From positions 1 to 8,916 of the forward strand of contig JAGHTQ010000024.1 in the NCBI GenBank assembly GCA_018065295.1: a stretch of 8,916 bases of DNA, in the 5' to 3' direction. Below, piece after piece: positions 1-5,694 of this stretch. Within the stretch, counting starts at the first letter, position 1. Each line of letters starts with the position of its first letter. The notes under the pieces were generated by a model. It searched no databases. It saw nothing but the letters and a program-made list of their open reading frames with translations, and had not been told where the DNA came from. A program made the position numbers and the translations under genes. Origin of the DNA: Candidatus Colimonas fimequi. GTDB lineage: Bacteria > Bacillota > Clostridia > Peptostreptococcales > Anaerovoracaceae.

Positions 1-809
1 CCGTCAACGATTAACTTCTCAAGTGATAATCTAGCAATTTCTCTTCTTACTGGATCAAATCCACTAAGAATAACTGCTTCTGGTGTATCGTCAATGATAA
101 GATCGATTCCTGTCAGAGTTTCGATTGCTCTGATGTTACGACCTTCTCTACCGATGATTCTACCCTTCATTTCATCGTTAGGAAGTGGCACTACAGATAC
201 TGTTGATTCTGCAACGTGATCTGCTGCACATCTCTGGATAGCTCCAGTGATGATTTCCTTAGCCTTCTTATCAGCGTCTTCCTTAGCCTTTGATTCAATG
301 TCCTTATAGAGTGCAGCAGCGTCGCTTCTTGCTTCGCGTTCTACCTTCTCAAGGATGATTTCTCTAGCCTGTTCAACGGAGTAACCTGAGATCTTCTCAA
401 GTTCTTCAAGCTGTCTTCTTACCAGCTTCTCCATTTCCTGCTGTTTGTTTGAAATGTTTCTTTCTTTGTTTAATATGCTTTCTTCTTTTTTTTCAATATT
501 TTCAAGTTTTCTATCGATAGATTCTTCCTTCTGAACTAATCTTCTCTCAGACTTCTGAATCTCGTTTCTTCTCTCTCTAATTTCCTTCTCTAAATTACTT
601 CTCTGTTCATGTGCTTCTTCTTTAGCTGCAAGCACCATTTCCTTACGGATTGTTTCAGCTCTGTTCTCTGCATCCAGGATGAGATTTCTAGCCTTGGTTT
701 CTGCATTACCAATAGTCTTCTCACCGATGGACTTGCGCAGTATATATCCAACCAGTATGCCCAGAATGAGGGCAACCAGTCCAACTACAATAGTCAGTAC
801 GATGTTCAT
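1..809 (-). CDS. rny: Ribonuclease Y, N-terminal part (cut by window edge)
   Basis: RNase Y is the membrane-anchored endoribonuclease that starts mRNA decay and processing in Firmicutes. I read 269 complete codons from the ATG at 809; the frame stays open to base 1, so the C-terminal part, including the HD catalytic domain, lies outside. Residues 4-24 form one hydrophobic membrane segment (start MNIVLTIVVGLVALILG). Residues about 30-195 are charged, Glu/Lys/Arg-rich and strongly helical, as expected for the family's long coiled coil. From about 205 the KH domain begins, with NDEMKGRIIGREGRNIRAIE (GxxG loop at 220-223) followed by the nearly invariant family stretch around GIDLIIDDTPEAVILSGFDP. 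AGGAGG at 816-821, 6 nt before the ATG, fixes the start. The B. subtilis enzyme is about 520 residues, so roughly half is visible. Family assignment is secure. Confidence 0.97.
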   Translation of the reverse strand, partial: MNIVLTIVVGLVALILGILVGYILRKSIGEKTIGNAETKARNLILDAENRAETIRKEMVLAAKEEAHEQRSNLEKEIRERRNEIQKSERRLVQKEESIDRKLENIEKKEESILNKERNISNKQQEMEKLVRRQLEELEKISGYSVEQAREIILEKVEREARSDAAALYKDIESKAKEDADKKAKEIITGAIQRCAADHVAESTVSVVPLPNDEMKGRIIGREGRNIRAIETLTGIDLIIDDTPEAVILSGFDPVRREIARLSLEKLIVD

Positions 810-925
810 ACTGTTCCTCCTTTTCTTATTAAATTTTCAATTTTCAACTATATGATTAAATTCTTACTTGCAAATATTAAAAATCAAATTCGCATGATGA
901 AAATTTTGTAAAAAGCATACACCAT

Positions 926-954
926 ATTATATTATTTTTTTGAATTGTAGTCAA
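926..954 (-). promoter_or_regulatory. Sigma-A promoter for rny
   Basis: On the minus strand TTGACT (949-954) and a perfect TATAAT (926-931) are separated by 17 bp. This is close to ideal for a housekeeping promoter. Transcription should start near 919, giving an AT-rich leader of about 110 nt before the rny ATG. I see no recognisable riboswitch in that leader. Intergenic bases 810-1006 otherwise hold only the RBS, this promoter and the end of the preceding terminator. Confidence 0.85.
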
Positions 955-997
955 CAATGCACACAAGATGTAGAAATAATTTTCGTCCATTTTTTGC

Positions 998-1030
998 GCA
1001 AAAAAATGGACTAGATTTTAATCTAGTCCA
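998..1030 (-). terminator. Intrinsic terminator of the minD-type gene
   Basis: The minus-strand RNA forms a perfect 10-bp stem UGGACUAGAU / AUCUAGUCCA (arms at 1021-1030 and 1007-1016) with a UAAA loop, followed directly by seven U. The 5' arm contains the last codons and the TAG stop (1023-1025) of the ATPase gene, so gene and terminator overlap. Confidence 0.93.
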
Positions 1031-1745
1031 CGATAATTCTATATACGATTTCCTTGAAATTCTTCTCGATATATGTGCCCTTCTTGCAAACGATCGGAAT
1101 ACCCTTATTTGTTGAAATATGAATATTATCGTCATCCTGAATGATACCTACAAGTGTGCCCTGAAGCATGTCTGAAATGTCAGCAAGCGAAGGTACCATG
1201 TGGCTTCTCATAAGGTCAACTCTCACCTTGTTTATTACGATTCTGATGTCATCAAGACCCTTGTCCATAAGGTATCTCTCAGTTACGTCTGCGTCTCTAA
1301 GTGATGCTACTTCTGGCTCTGTTACAATTACAGCCTTATCAGCTGGTGCAATAGCCACATCGAAGAGATCGCTTACTCCTGCAGGACAGTCGATGATGAT
1401 GAAATCAAATATCTTGCTCAGCTTATCGCAAAGGATCTCCATATGAAGCGGCGTAATGTCTCTGTCGTCTCTTCTTGGTGATGCTGCCATGAAATAAAGG
1501 TTATCGAATCCGTCAACCTTGATCATCGCCTTCTTGATACGACATATTCCAGACATAACGTCCATAATGTTATATACAACTCTGTTCTCCATGCCAAGGT
1601 ACAGGTCCATGTTTCTAAGACCCATATCAAGGTCAATAAGCATTACCTTAGCACCCTTTGATGCCAGCATAGCGCCCATATTAACAGAAAACATGGTCTT
1701 ACCAGTTCCGCCCTTGCCTGATGAAACCAAAATAACTTGACTCAT
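1023..1745 (-). CDS. minD: MinD-type deviant Walker A ATPase lacking the usual C-terminal tail
   Basis: This is a ParA/MinD-superfamily ATPase of 240 residues. It has the deviant Walker A GKGGTGKT at 10-17 (signature Lys11, P-loop Lys16), LIDLDMGLRN at 36-45, Walker B IIIDCPAG at 116-123 and TPEV-like EPEVASLRDAD near 143-153. INKVR (171-175) and STNKGIPIV (211-219) also match MinD, which positions division inhibitors at the membrane with MinC. The protein ends at RIIVD, where typical MinD has 20-30 further residues ending in an amphipathic membrane-targeting helix; that tail is absent. Neither minC nor minE is adjacent. I chose ATG 1745 because GGGGAAG (1752-1758) sits 6 nt upstream; the in-frame GTG at 1760 overlaps that RBS. 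It has its own promoter and terminator. Family membership is sure; a true Min role is less so, and another MinD-like localisation ATPase is possible. Confidence 0.85.
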   Translation of the reverse strand: MSQVILVSSGKGGTGKTMFSVNMGAMLASKGAKVMLIDLDMGLRNMDLYLGMENRVVYNIMDVMSGICRIKKAMIKVDGFDNLYFMAASPRRDDRDITPLHMEILCDKLSKIFDFIIIDCPAGVSDLFDVAIAPADKAVIVTEPEVASLRDADVTERYLMDKGLDDIRIVINKVRVDLMRSHMVPSLADISDMLQGTLVGIIQDDDNIHISTNKGIPIVCKKGTYIEKNFKEIVYRIIVD

Positions 1746-1775
1746 AATTAACTTCCCCACAAAAACAATACTACT

Positions 1776-1803
1776 AATATAGTTTGCCTATAAAGACTTT
1801 CAA
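1776..1803 (-). promoter_or_regulatory. Promoter for the minD-type gene
   Basis: On the minus strand TTGAAA (1798-1803) and TATATT (1776-1781) are 16 bp apart, in the gap between the radC stop and the ATPase start. I see no convincing terminator after radC, so read-through from radC may add to this promoter. Confidence 0.6.
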
Positions 1804-1844
1804 AGTCAAGGGAGTGTTGTGAAAATCGTAAACAATTTTAATTC

Positions 1845-2525
1845 TCAGGTTACATAGCCAGATTCTTTGAGGCTAACATATCGCCCGTCGCCAATTATTA
1901 TGTGATCGACAACCGGGATACACAGAAGCTCCCCTACCTTAATAAGTCTCTGGGTGGTAACGATATCGTCTGAAGAAGGCTGCGGATCCCCGCTAGGGTG
2001 ATTGTGAATAAACACCACAGAGCTTGCGCTCCTTCTTACCGCCTCGACGAACACTTCTCTCGGATGGGTCAGACTTGAGCTGAGATCACCCACGGATATG
2101 GTTACGCTCTGAATAATCTCCCCCTTAGCGTTAAGAAGAACACAGATGAAGTATTCTTTTTTGTAATACCTCATAGTATCCATATATAGCTTCGTCACGT
2201 CCTGAGCGCAGGTAATCACGTTACGGGAAACCGCTGGCGCAGCGGCAATTCGCCGTCCCAGTTCTACAGCAGCCAGAAGCTGGCTAGCCTTGGCTGCGCC
2301 TACGCCGTCGATGTTCATCAGTTCCTCAGGCGTACATTCCGCCAGGTAGCCAAGGCCCCTGTCATCCTTTGCAAGAATACGCAAAGCGACCTCCATGGCA
2401 GAGCAACCTCTCGGCCCGCTACCGATAATCAGGGCAATAAGCTCCGCAGAGCTAAGGCTCTGCTTGCCATTCCTTAACATTTTCTCTCTTGGCCTTTCTT
2501 CTGAAGGCAATTCTTTTATTCGCAT
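1845..2525 (-). CDS. radC: RadC family JAB/MPN-domain protein
   Basis: A 226-residue member of the RadC (UPF0758) family, a normal length. The N-terminal part (about 1-95) is the UPF0758 helix-hairpin-helix region, with RPREKMLRNG near 11-20 and IDGVGAAKASQLLAAVELGRR near 72-92. The C-terminal half is the MPN/JAB domain. It has the metal-site pattern Glu157 in HPREVF, then H174-N-H176-PSGDPQPSSDD with Asp187 ten residues after the second His, as in the JAMM motif HxHx(10)D. The family was named for DNA repair, but later work cast doubt on that and its biochemical role is unsettled. In many Clostridia radC lies beside mreBCD and minCD; here only the MinD-type gene follows, 99 nt downstream. 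The ATG at 2525 has AAGGAG at 2539-2544 at a rather long 13-nt spacing, so translation may be modest. Confidence 0.93.
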   Translation of the reverse strand: MRIKELPSEERPREKMLRNGKQSLSSAELIALIIGSGPRGCSAMEVALRILAKDDRGLGYLAECTPEELMNIDGVGAAKASQLLAAVELGRRIAAAPAVSRNVITCAQDVTKLYMDTMRYYKKEYFICVLLNAKGEIIQSVTISVGDLSSSLTHPREVFVEAVRRSASSVVFIHNHPSGDPQPSSDDIVTTQRLIKVGELLCIPVVDHIIIGDGRYVSLKESGYVT

Positions 2526-2572
2526 TTTCTACTCTCTACTCCTTACTTCCCCCCACCTGTCAATATTACCAT

Positions 2573-2602
2573 ATTTTACCACTTATTGCACTCTTAATCC
2601 AA
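2573..2602 (-). promoter_or_regulatory. Possible radC promoter with extended -10
   Basis: TTGGAT (2597-2602) and TAAAAT (2573-2578) on the minus strand are 18 bp apart, with TGG directly before the -10 as in extended -10 promoters. The -35 abuts the U-tract of the cmk terminator. The match is moderate. Confidence 0.45.
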
Positions 2603-2635
2603 CAAAAAAAGACGGTCCATATTGAACCGTCTTCG
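2603..2635 (-). terminator. Intrinsic terminator of nrdR-cmk
   Basis: The minus-strand RNA pairs AAGACGGUUC with GGACCGUCUU (one G-U pair) around an AAUAU loop, followed by a run of U then GUU. It lies just past the cmk stop. Confidence 0.93.
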
Positions 2636-2644
2636 TAATTCCTA

Positions 2645-3298
2645 TTATCCACGCACAATCTCAAGAACTGCAGCTACAACCTGATCGATATTTAAACCTG
2701 TAGTATCTAACTCAGTTGCATCGTCAGCCTTGCAGAGAGGATTTAACTCTCTTGTCATGTCGTTGTGGTCTCTCTGCTTGATATCTTCAAGAACTTCTTC
2801 GTAAGTAACCTGCTCGCCCTTCTCAGTCAATTCCTTGAAACGTCTGTCAGCTCTCTCTTCAGCTGAAGCAGTGAGAAAAATCTTATATTCAGCATCCTTA
2901 AGAACGTTAGTGCCGATGTCTCTACCGTCCATGATGATGCTCTTTCTTGTTCCCATAGCTCTCTGAATGTCTACCAGCTTAGCTCTAACAGGACCTTTAG
3001 CTGATACCTTAGATGCCATCATTGAGATCTCTGGTGTTCTGATTAAATCGTTAATAACCTGTCCATCCAGGATAATGTCACCCTGAACGAAATCGATATC
3101 AGTGTTATTCAGCATCTGGTTAAGTGCCGCTTCATCTTCTACATCAACGCCAGTTTCTCTTACCTTATAGCCTACAGCTCTATACATAGCACCAGTATCG
3201 ATATAGTCTATATTAAGTTCCTTAGCTACTGCCTTCGCAATTGTGCTCTTACCAGCACCGCTTGGTCCGTCAATAGCAATTCTGAAAATCTCTGCCAT
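2645..3298 (-). CDS. cmk: Cytidylate kinase
   Basis: Cytosolic (d)CMP kinase makes CDP and dCDP from CMP and dCMP with ATP, feeding RNA, DNA and phospholipid precursors. The 217 residues fit the short bacterial type. P-loop GPSGAGKST is at 11-19. The CMP-binding stretch IDTGAMYRAV is at 33-42, DGRDIGT at 124-130, and the lid/Arg-rich region ERADRRFKEL at 148-157. RDHNDMTRELNPL (176-188) matches the family's RDxxDxxRxxxPL. The ATG at 3298 is 9 nt after the nrdR stop, and the weak RBS (AGAGG) overlaps that TAG, which suggests translational coupling to nrdR. The gene shares the NrdR-box promoter and ends at a strong terminator. Confidence 0.96.
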   Translation of the reverse strand: MAEIFRIAIDGPSGAGKSTIAKAVAKELNIDYIDTGAMYRAVGYKVRETGVDVEDEAALNQMLNNTDIDFVQGDIILDGQVINDLIRTPEISMMASKVSAKGPVRAKLVDIQRAMGTRKSIIMDGRDIGTNVLKDAEYKIFLTASAEERADRRFKELTEKGEQVTYEEVLEDIKQRDHNDMTRELNPLCKADDATELDTTGLNIDQVVAAVLEIVRG

Positions 3299-3307
3299 TA
3301 TGTACCT

Positions 3308-3769
3308 CTAGTTCTTCTTGTTTACCAGAAGTTTCTCAACTTCTGCAACAAATGTATTAACATCAGTAAACTGTCTATATACACTAGCGAAACGAACGTA
3401 AGCTACTTCGTCCAGTTCACGAAGTCTCTCCATTACCAGTTCGCCAATGAAGTTACTGTCAATTTCCTTCTCCATCATGTTGTTGAGTCCACGTTCGATC
3501 TCATCAACGATCTTCTCCATCTCAGCAATTGAAACAGGGCGCTTCTCACAAGCTCTGATGATACCGTTGAGAAGTTTTGATCTATCGAATGCTTCTCTTC
3601 TTCCATCCTTCTTGATTACCATCAGGATGAGCTCTTCAACCTTCTCATATGTTGTGAATCTCTTACCGCATGATTCGCATTCACGTCTTCTTCTTATTGC
3701 ATGACCATCTTCTGTGTGTCTTGAGTCAATTACCTTGCTATCTTCATTCTCGCAGTATGGACATCTCAT
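3308..3769 (-). CDS. nrdR: Transcriptional repressor NrdR
   Basis: NrdR senses ATP/dATP and represses ribonucleotide reductase genes. The 153 residues are the typical length. The N-terminal zinc ribbon has Cys3-PY-Cys6 and Cys31-ES-Cys34, with the basic stretch AIRRRRECESCGKRFTTYE expected to contact DNA. From about residue 48 to 138 is the ATP-cone, starting VIKKDGRREAFDRSKL and ending near VAYVRFASVYRQF, a hallmark of the family. RBS AGGAGG (3779-3784) is 9 nt before the ATG. Its promoter carries an NrdR box, so it is very probably autoregulated. It is the first gene of a two-gene unit with cmk. No ribonucleotide reductase gene is in the window. Confidence 0.97.
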   Translation of the reverse strand: MRCPYCENEDSKVIDSRHTEDGHAIRRRRECESCGKRFTTYEKVEELILMVIKKDGRREAFDRSKLLNGIIRACEKRPVSIAEMEKIVDEIERGLNNMMEKEIDSNFIGELVMERLRELDEVAYVRFASVYRQFTDVNTFVAEVEKLLVNKKN

Positions 3770-3809
3770 ACCAGTGTTCCTCCTTATTAATGATGATACT
3801 TACAGGCTC

Positions 3810-3838
3810 ATTATACTATATATAGTGTTTTTTGTCCA
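3810..3838 (-). promoter_or_regulatory. Sigma-A promoter for nrdR-cmk
   Basis: On the minus strand TGGACA (3833-3838) and a perfect TATAAT (3810-3815) are 17 bp apart. Predicted transcription start is near 3803, giving a leader of about 35 nt. Confidence 0.8.
3813..3828. promoter_or_regulatory. NrdR box over the nrdR promoter
   Basis: ATACTATATATAGTGT differs at one position from the palindrome ACACTATATATAGTGT and fits the published consensus acaCwAtATaTwGtgt. It covers half of the -10 and most of the spacer, so bound NrdR should block RNA polymerase. NrdR boxes usually come in pairs. The best second candidate, about 3843-3858, matches only in its right half (TTGTG), so the pair is degenerate at best. 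Confidence 0.85.
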
Positions 3839-3860
3839 CCATCCGAATAGTCTTGTGCAT

Positions 3861-3893
3861 ATAACAAAATAGGGCGGCTTACGCCACCCTATT
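3861..3893 (-). terminator. Intrinsic terminator of the AGCS symporter gene
   Basis: The minus-strand RNA forms an 11-bp stem AAUAGGGUGGC / GCCGCCCUAUU (one U-G pair) with a GUAA loop, followed by UUUUGUU partly inside the stem. It lies about 30 nt past the stop. Confidence 0.88.
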
Positions 3894-3925
3894 CTGAAGG
3901 AATTTTATTTAAACGTCCAATTTGA

Positions 3926-5353
3926 TTAGCCCTTAATCTTACCTGTTTCAAGTCTATCGAAGTAGCTCTTAGTTTCTGCTACTACTACACCGCTCAGTGC
4001 AACCAGTGCAATCAGGTTAGGAATAGCCATGAGGCCGTTCATGATATCTGCCAGTGTCCATACTGCTGATACTGTGAGGAAAGGTCCGATAAGTACTGCG
4101 AATACATAAACCCATCTGTATACGCCAACAACGCTCATGTTGCCACCTGTTAAGTATTCAAGACATCTTTCGCTGTAGTAGTCCCAACCAAGAATAGTTG
4201 TGAATGCGAAGAATGCCAGGCAAACCATAAGAATGAATGAGCCAACGCTTGAAGCCCATGGCAGACCTGCTGAGAATGCTGCTGCTGTTACTTCTACGCC
4301 TTCAAGGCCCTTATCCATTGCTACATCATATGCACCAGTACTCATGATAGCAAGACCTGTCATTGAGCAGATGCAGATTGTGTCGATGAATGTACCAGTC
4401 ATAGTTACAAGACCCTGTCTTGTAGGTTCCTTAGTCTGTGCTGCTGCAGCTGCGATAGGTGCACTACCAAGACCAGCTTCGTTTGAGAAGATACCTCTTG
4501 CAACACCCTTCTGCATAGCGATCATCATTGCACCAAGAGCACCACCTGCTGCTGCCTTAACGCCGAATGCGCTCTCAACGATTCTTACTACTGCTGTAGG
4601 TACTTCTGCGATGTTGTAAATGATGATTGCCAGACATACGATTACGTAAGTAATAGCCATGAATGGAACGATGATTGAAGTTACGCTAGCGATTCTCTTC
4701 AGACCACCGATAACAACCAGTGCTACAAGAGCTGCAACTACGATTGCAGTGATTACTGTAACGATTGAATATTCAGCGCCGAACAGGCTTACTGTATGCT
4801 GCATATCAGGGTCAAAGAAGTTCTTTGTTGCTGATGAGATACCATTAACCTGTGTAATTGTACCGATACCAAGAAGACCAGCGCCGATACCGAAGATTGC
4901 GAACAAGATAGCAAGTGGCTTCCACTTACTTCCCATACCCTTCTCAATGTAGTAGAAAGGACCACCGAGGAAACGGCCATTGCCCTTATCTTCTCTATAC
5001 TTAACTGCCAGCAGACCTTCTGAGTACTTAGTTGCCATACCAAGGCATGCAGCCAGTACCATCCAGAATACAGCGCCAGGACCACCTGCTACTACTGCAG
5101 TTGCTACACCTACGATATTACCAGTACCGATTGTTGCTGCCAGAGCTGTACAAAGTGCTCCGAAGCTGGTTACTTCACCGATACCATCGTCTTCGTTCTT
5201 AACCATGTATTTAAGTGCCTTGCCCAGCTTACGGAACTGCAGAACCTTAAGTCTGCAAGTCAGCAGTAAACCAGCACCCATGATCAGTACCATGAGAGGC
5301 ACGCCCCATACAATATCGTCGATTGTTACCAAAAAGTTAGTTAAAGCTTCCAT
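3926..5353 (-). CDS. AGCS family sodium:alanine/glycine symporter
   Basis: An inner-membrane Na+-coupled importer of small neutral amino acids. The 475 residues are normal for the family, with about 10-11 hydrophobic segments (e.g. 16-32, 84-106, 148-168, 198-217, 222-248, 322-340, 370-388, 413-432, 443-460). Family hallmarks are IGTGNIVGVATAVVAGGPGA (75-94) followed by FWM and an AACLGMATKYSEGLLAV helix. GIFSNEAGLGSAPIAAAAA lies at 287-305, with a polar stretch TFIDTICICSMTG near 321-333. The ATG at 5353 is preceded 9 nt upstream by GGAGGAGG (5363-5370). An upstream in-frame ATG at 5470 lies inside the riboswitch leader, and its extension would be encoded by the terminator hairpin, so I reject it. 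The glycine riboswitch in the leader argues that glycine is a physiological substrate; alanine cannot be excluded. Confidence 0.95.
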   Translation of the reverse strand: MEALTNFLVTIDDIVWGVPLMVLIMGAGLLLTCRLKVLQFRKLGKALKYMVKNEDDGIGEVTSFGALCTALAATIGTGNIVGVATAVVAGGPGAVFWMVLAACLGMATKYSEGLLAVKYREDKGNGRFLGGPFYYIEKGMGSKWKPLAILFAIFGIGAGLLGIGTITQVNGISSATKNFFDPDMQHTVSLFGAEYSIVTVITAIVVAALVALVVIGGLKRIASVTSIIVPFMAITYVIVCLAIIIYNIAEVPTAVVRIVESAFGVKAAAGGALGAMMIAMQKGVARGIFSNEAGLGSAPIAAAAAQTKEPTRQGLVTMTGTFIDTICICSMTGLAIMSTGAYDVAMDKGLEGVEVTAAAFSAGLPWASSVGSFILMVCLAFFAFTTILGWDYYSERCLEYLTGGNMSVVGVYRWVYVFAVLIGPFLTVSAVWTLADIMNGLMAIPNLIALVALSGVVVAETKSYFDRLETGKIKG

Positions 5354-5390
5354 TTCTAAGTTCCTCCTCCATAAGATGAATAATAATGCC

Positions 5391-5418
5391 TGTCCGTAGT
5401 AGCTTTCACCTACAGACA
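5391..5418 (-). promoter_or_regulatory. Leader hairpin between riboswitch terminator and RBS
   Basis: Downstream of the leader terminator the RNA can fold UGUCUGU against ACGGACA, with a smaller inner AG/CU or GUAG/CUAC pairing around a GUGAAAG loop. No U-tract follows, so it is not a terminator. It may separate the terminator from the Shine-Dalgarno or be part of the expression platform. Confidence 0.45.
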
Positions 5419-5420
5419 TA

Positions 5421-5452
5421 ATAAAAAAGCCGATACATTCGCATCGACTTCT
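5421..5452 (-). terminator. Riboswitch-controlled leader terminator
   Basis: The minus-strand RNA pairs AGUCGAUGC with GUAUCGGCU (9 bp including two G-U pairs) around GAAU, followed by UUUUUU. The upstream AGAA can extend the stem against the U-tract. It lies between the glycine aptamer and the AGCS start codon, so it is the likely output of the switch. Confidence 0.85.
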
Positions 5453-5456
5453 GGAG
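5448..5456 (-). promoter_or_regulatory. Possible switching strand CUCCAGAAG
   Basis: This short element has two alternative partners. UCUGGAG (5565-5571), the 5' strand of the aptamer base, is complementary over 7 bp. CUUAUGGAG (5367-5375), overlapping the AGCS Shine-Dalgarno, pairs over 8 of 9 positions with one G-A mismatch. It abuts the 5' arm of the leader terminator. The switching role is inferred from complementarity only. Confidence 0.4.
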
Positions 5457-5480
5457 TGGACTATAAACATTGTCTGTCTA

Positions 5481-5572
5481 CTCTGTCCTTTTGCCTGAGA
5501 GATTACGTATCCGTTTTATCCTCCATCGCAGATACGCGTACACCTTCGGCGCTCATTTGAGACTCTCCAGAG
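5481..5572 (-). ncRNA. Glycine riboswitch, single aptamer
   Basis: The minus-strand RNA has the conserved glycine aptamer elements in order. They are CUCUGGAGAG at the 5' base, GCCGAAGG (5543-5550), a P3-type stem CGUAUC / GAUACG, and the 3' signature CUCUCAGGCAAAAGGAC. The base closes by CUCUG (5568-5572) with CAGAG (5481-5485). No second full aptamer lies on either side; a weak hairpin UAGACA/UGUUUA just downstream could be a remnant ghost stem. Aptamer plus terminator precede an AGCS amino acid symporter. Known singlet glycine switches before such transporters (for example in Streptococcus pyogenes) turn expression off with glycine, while those before glycine-cleavage genes turn it on, so off is my inference here. 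Confidence 0.95.
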
Positions 5573-5589
5573 AATCAATAATTGATAAT

Positions 5590-5648
5590 AAAATTAAATA
5601 AAACCGCAACATTGTGCAAGTTCTTATACATACTAGCACACGTTACGG
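5590..5648 (-). terminator. Intrinsic terminator of the arg/lipoprotein transcript
   Basis: The minus-strand RNA pairs CCGUAAC with GUUGCGG (one U-G pair) and, inside a 1x2 internal loop, UGUGC with GCACA. The loop is 18 nt and is followed by UUUUAUUUAAUUUU. It lies about 45 nt past the lipoprotein stop and is the only terminator-like structure before the riboswitch. Confidence 0.7.
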
Positions 5649-5673
5649 TTATATTCAATGTTTTATTTAATTT
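5591..5673. repeat. Interrupted inverted repeat around the AGCS promoter
   Basis: AAATTAAATAAAAC (5591-5604) is repeated as a perfect 14-bp inverted copy at 5660-5673. The outer arms enclose the GC-containing terminator stem (5604-5617 with 5636-5648). About ten unpaired bases, 5650-5659, sit on one side only and contain most of the -35 of the following gene. Confidence 0.8.
5630..5658 (-). promoter_or_regulatory. Probable promoter for the riboswitch-AGCS transcript
   Basis: TTGAAT (5653-5658) and TAGTAT (5630-5635) on the minus strand are 17 bp apart, and TGC directly precedes the -10, as in extended -10 promoters. The predicted start near 5623 gives a leader of about 270 nt. Alternatives closer to the aptamer are poorer matches. 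The -10 lies in the loop of the upstream gene's terminator hairpin. Confidence 0.6.
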
Positions 5674-5676
5674 ATA

Positions 5677-5686
5677 TTGTATACAA
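5677..5686. promoter_or_regulatory. Palindrome TTGTATACAA, possible operator
   Basis: A perfect 10-bp palindrome lies 18 bp upstream of the AGCS -35, between the lipoprotein stop and the promoter. Its TGTATACA core resembles operators of GntR-type regulators, but short AT-rich palindromes also arise by chance and no regulator gene is nearby. Confidence 0.25.
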
Positions 5687-5694
5687 GGTATTTA

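Noticed and set aside
609..911. Plus-strand open frame of 100 codons opposite rny
   Set aside because: It is antisense to the conserved RNase Y coiled coil, has no RBS, and ends in AT-rich leader sequence.
810..925. Riboswitch or small RNA in the rny leader
   Set aside because: The leader is AT-rich with no conserved riboswitch element, no strong hairpin and no internal terminator.
1746..1760. GTG start for the MinD-type ATPase at 1760
   Set aside because: The GTG is part of the GGGGAAG ribosome binding site for the ATG at 1745, where homology begins.
4200..5399. Several plus-strand open frames opposite the symporter gene
   Set aside because: They are low-complexity antisense reflections of hydrophobic codons without RBS or recognisable domains.
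5354..5470. N-terminal extension of the AGCS symporter to an ATG at 5470
   Set aside because: This stretch is riboswitch leader containing a terminator hairpin; a strong RBS precedes ATG 5353 and the extension has no family resemblance.
5573..5694. Second glycine aptamer upstream of the first
   Set aside because: I looked for the conserved GCCGAAGG and CUCUCAGGCAAAAGGAC elements and found neither; the region is a terminator and promoter.
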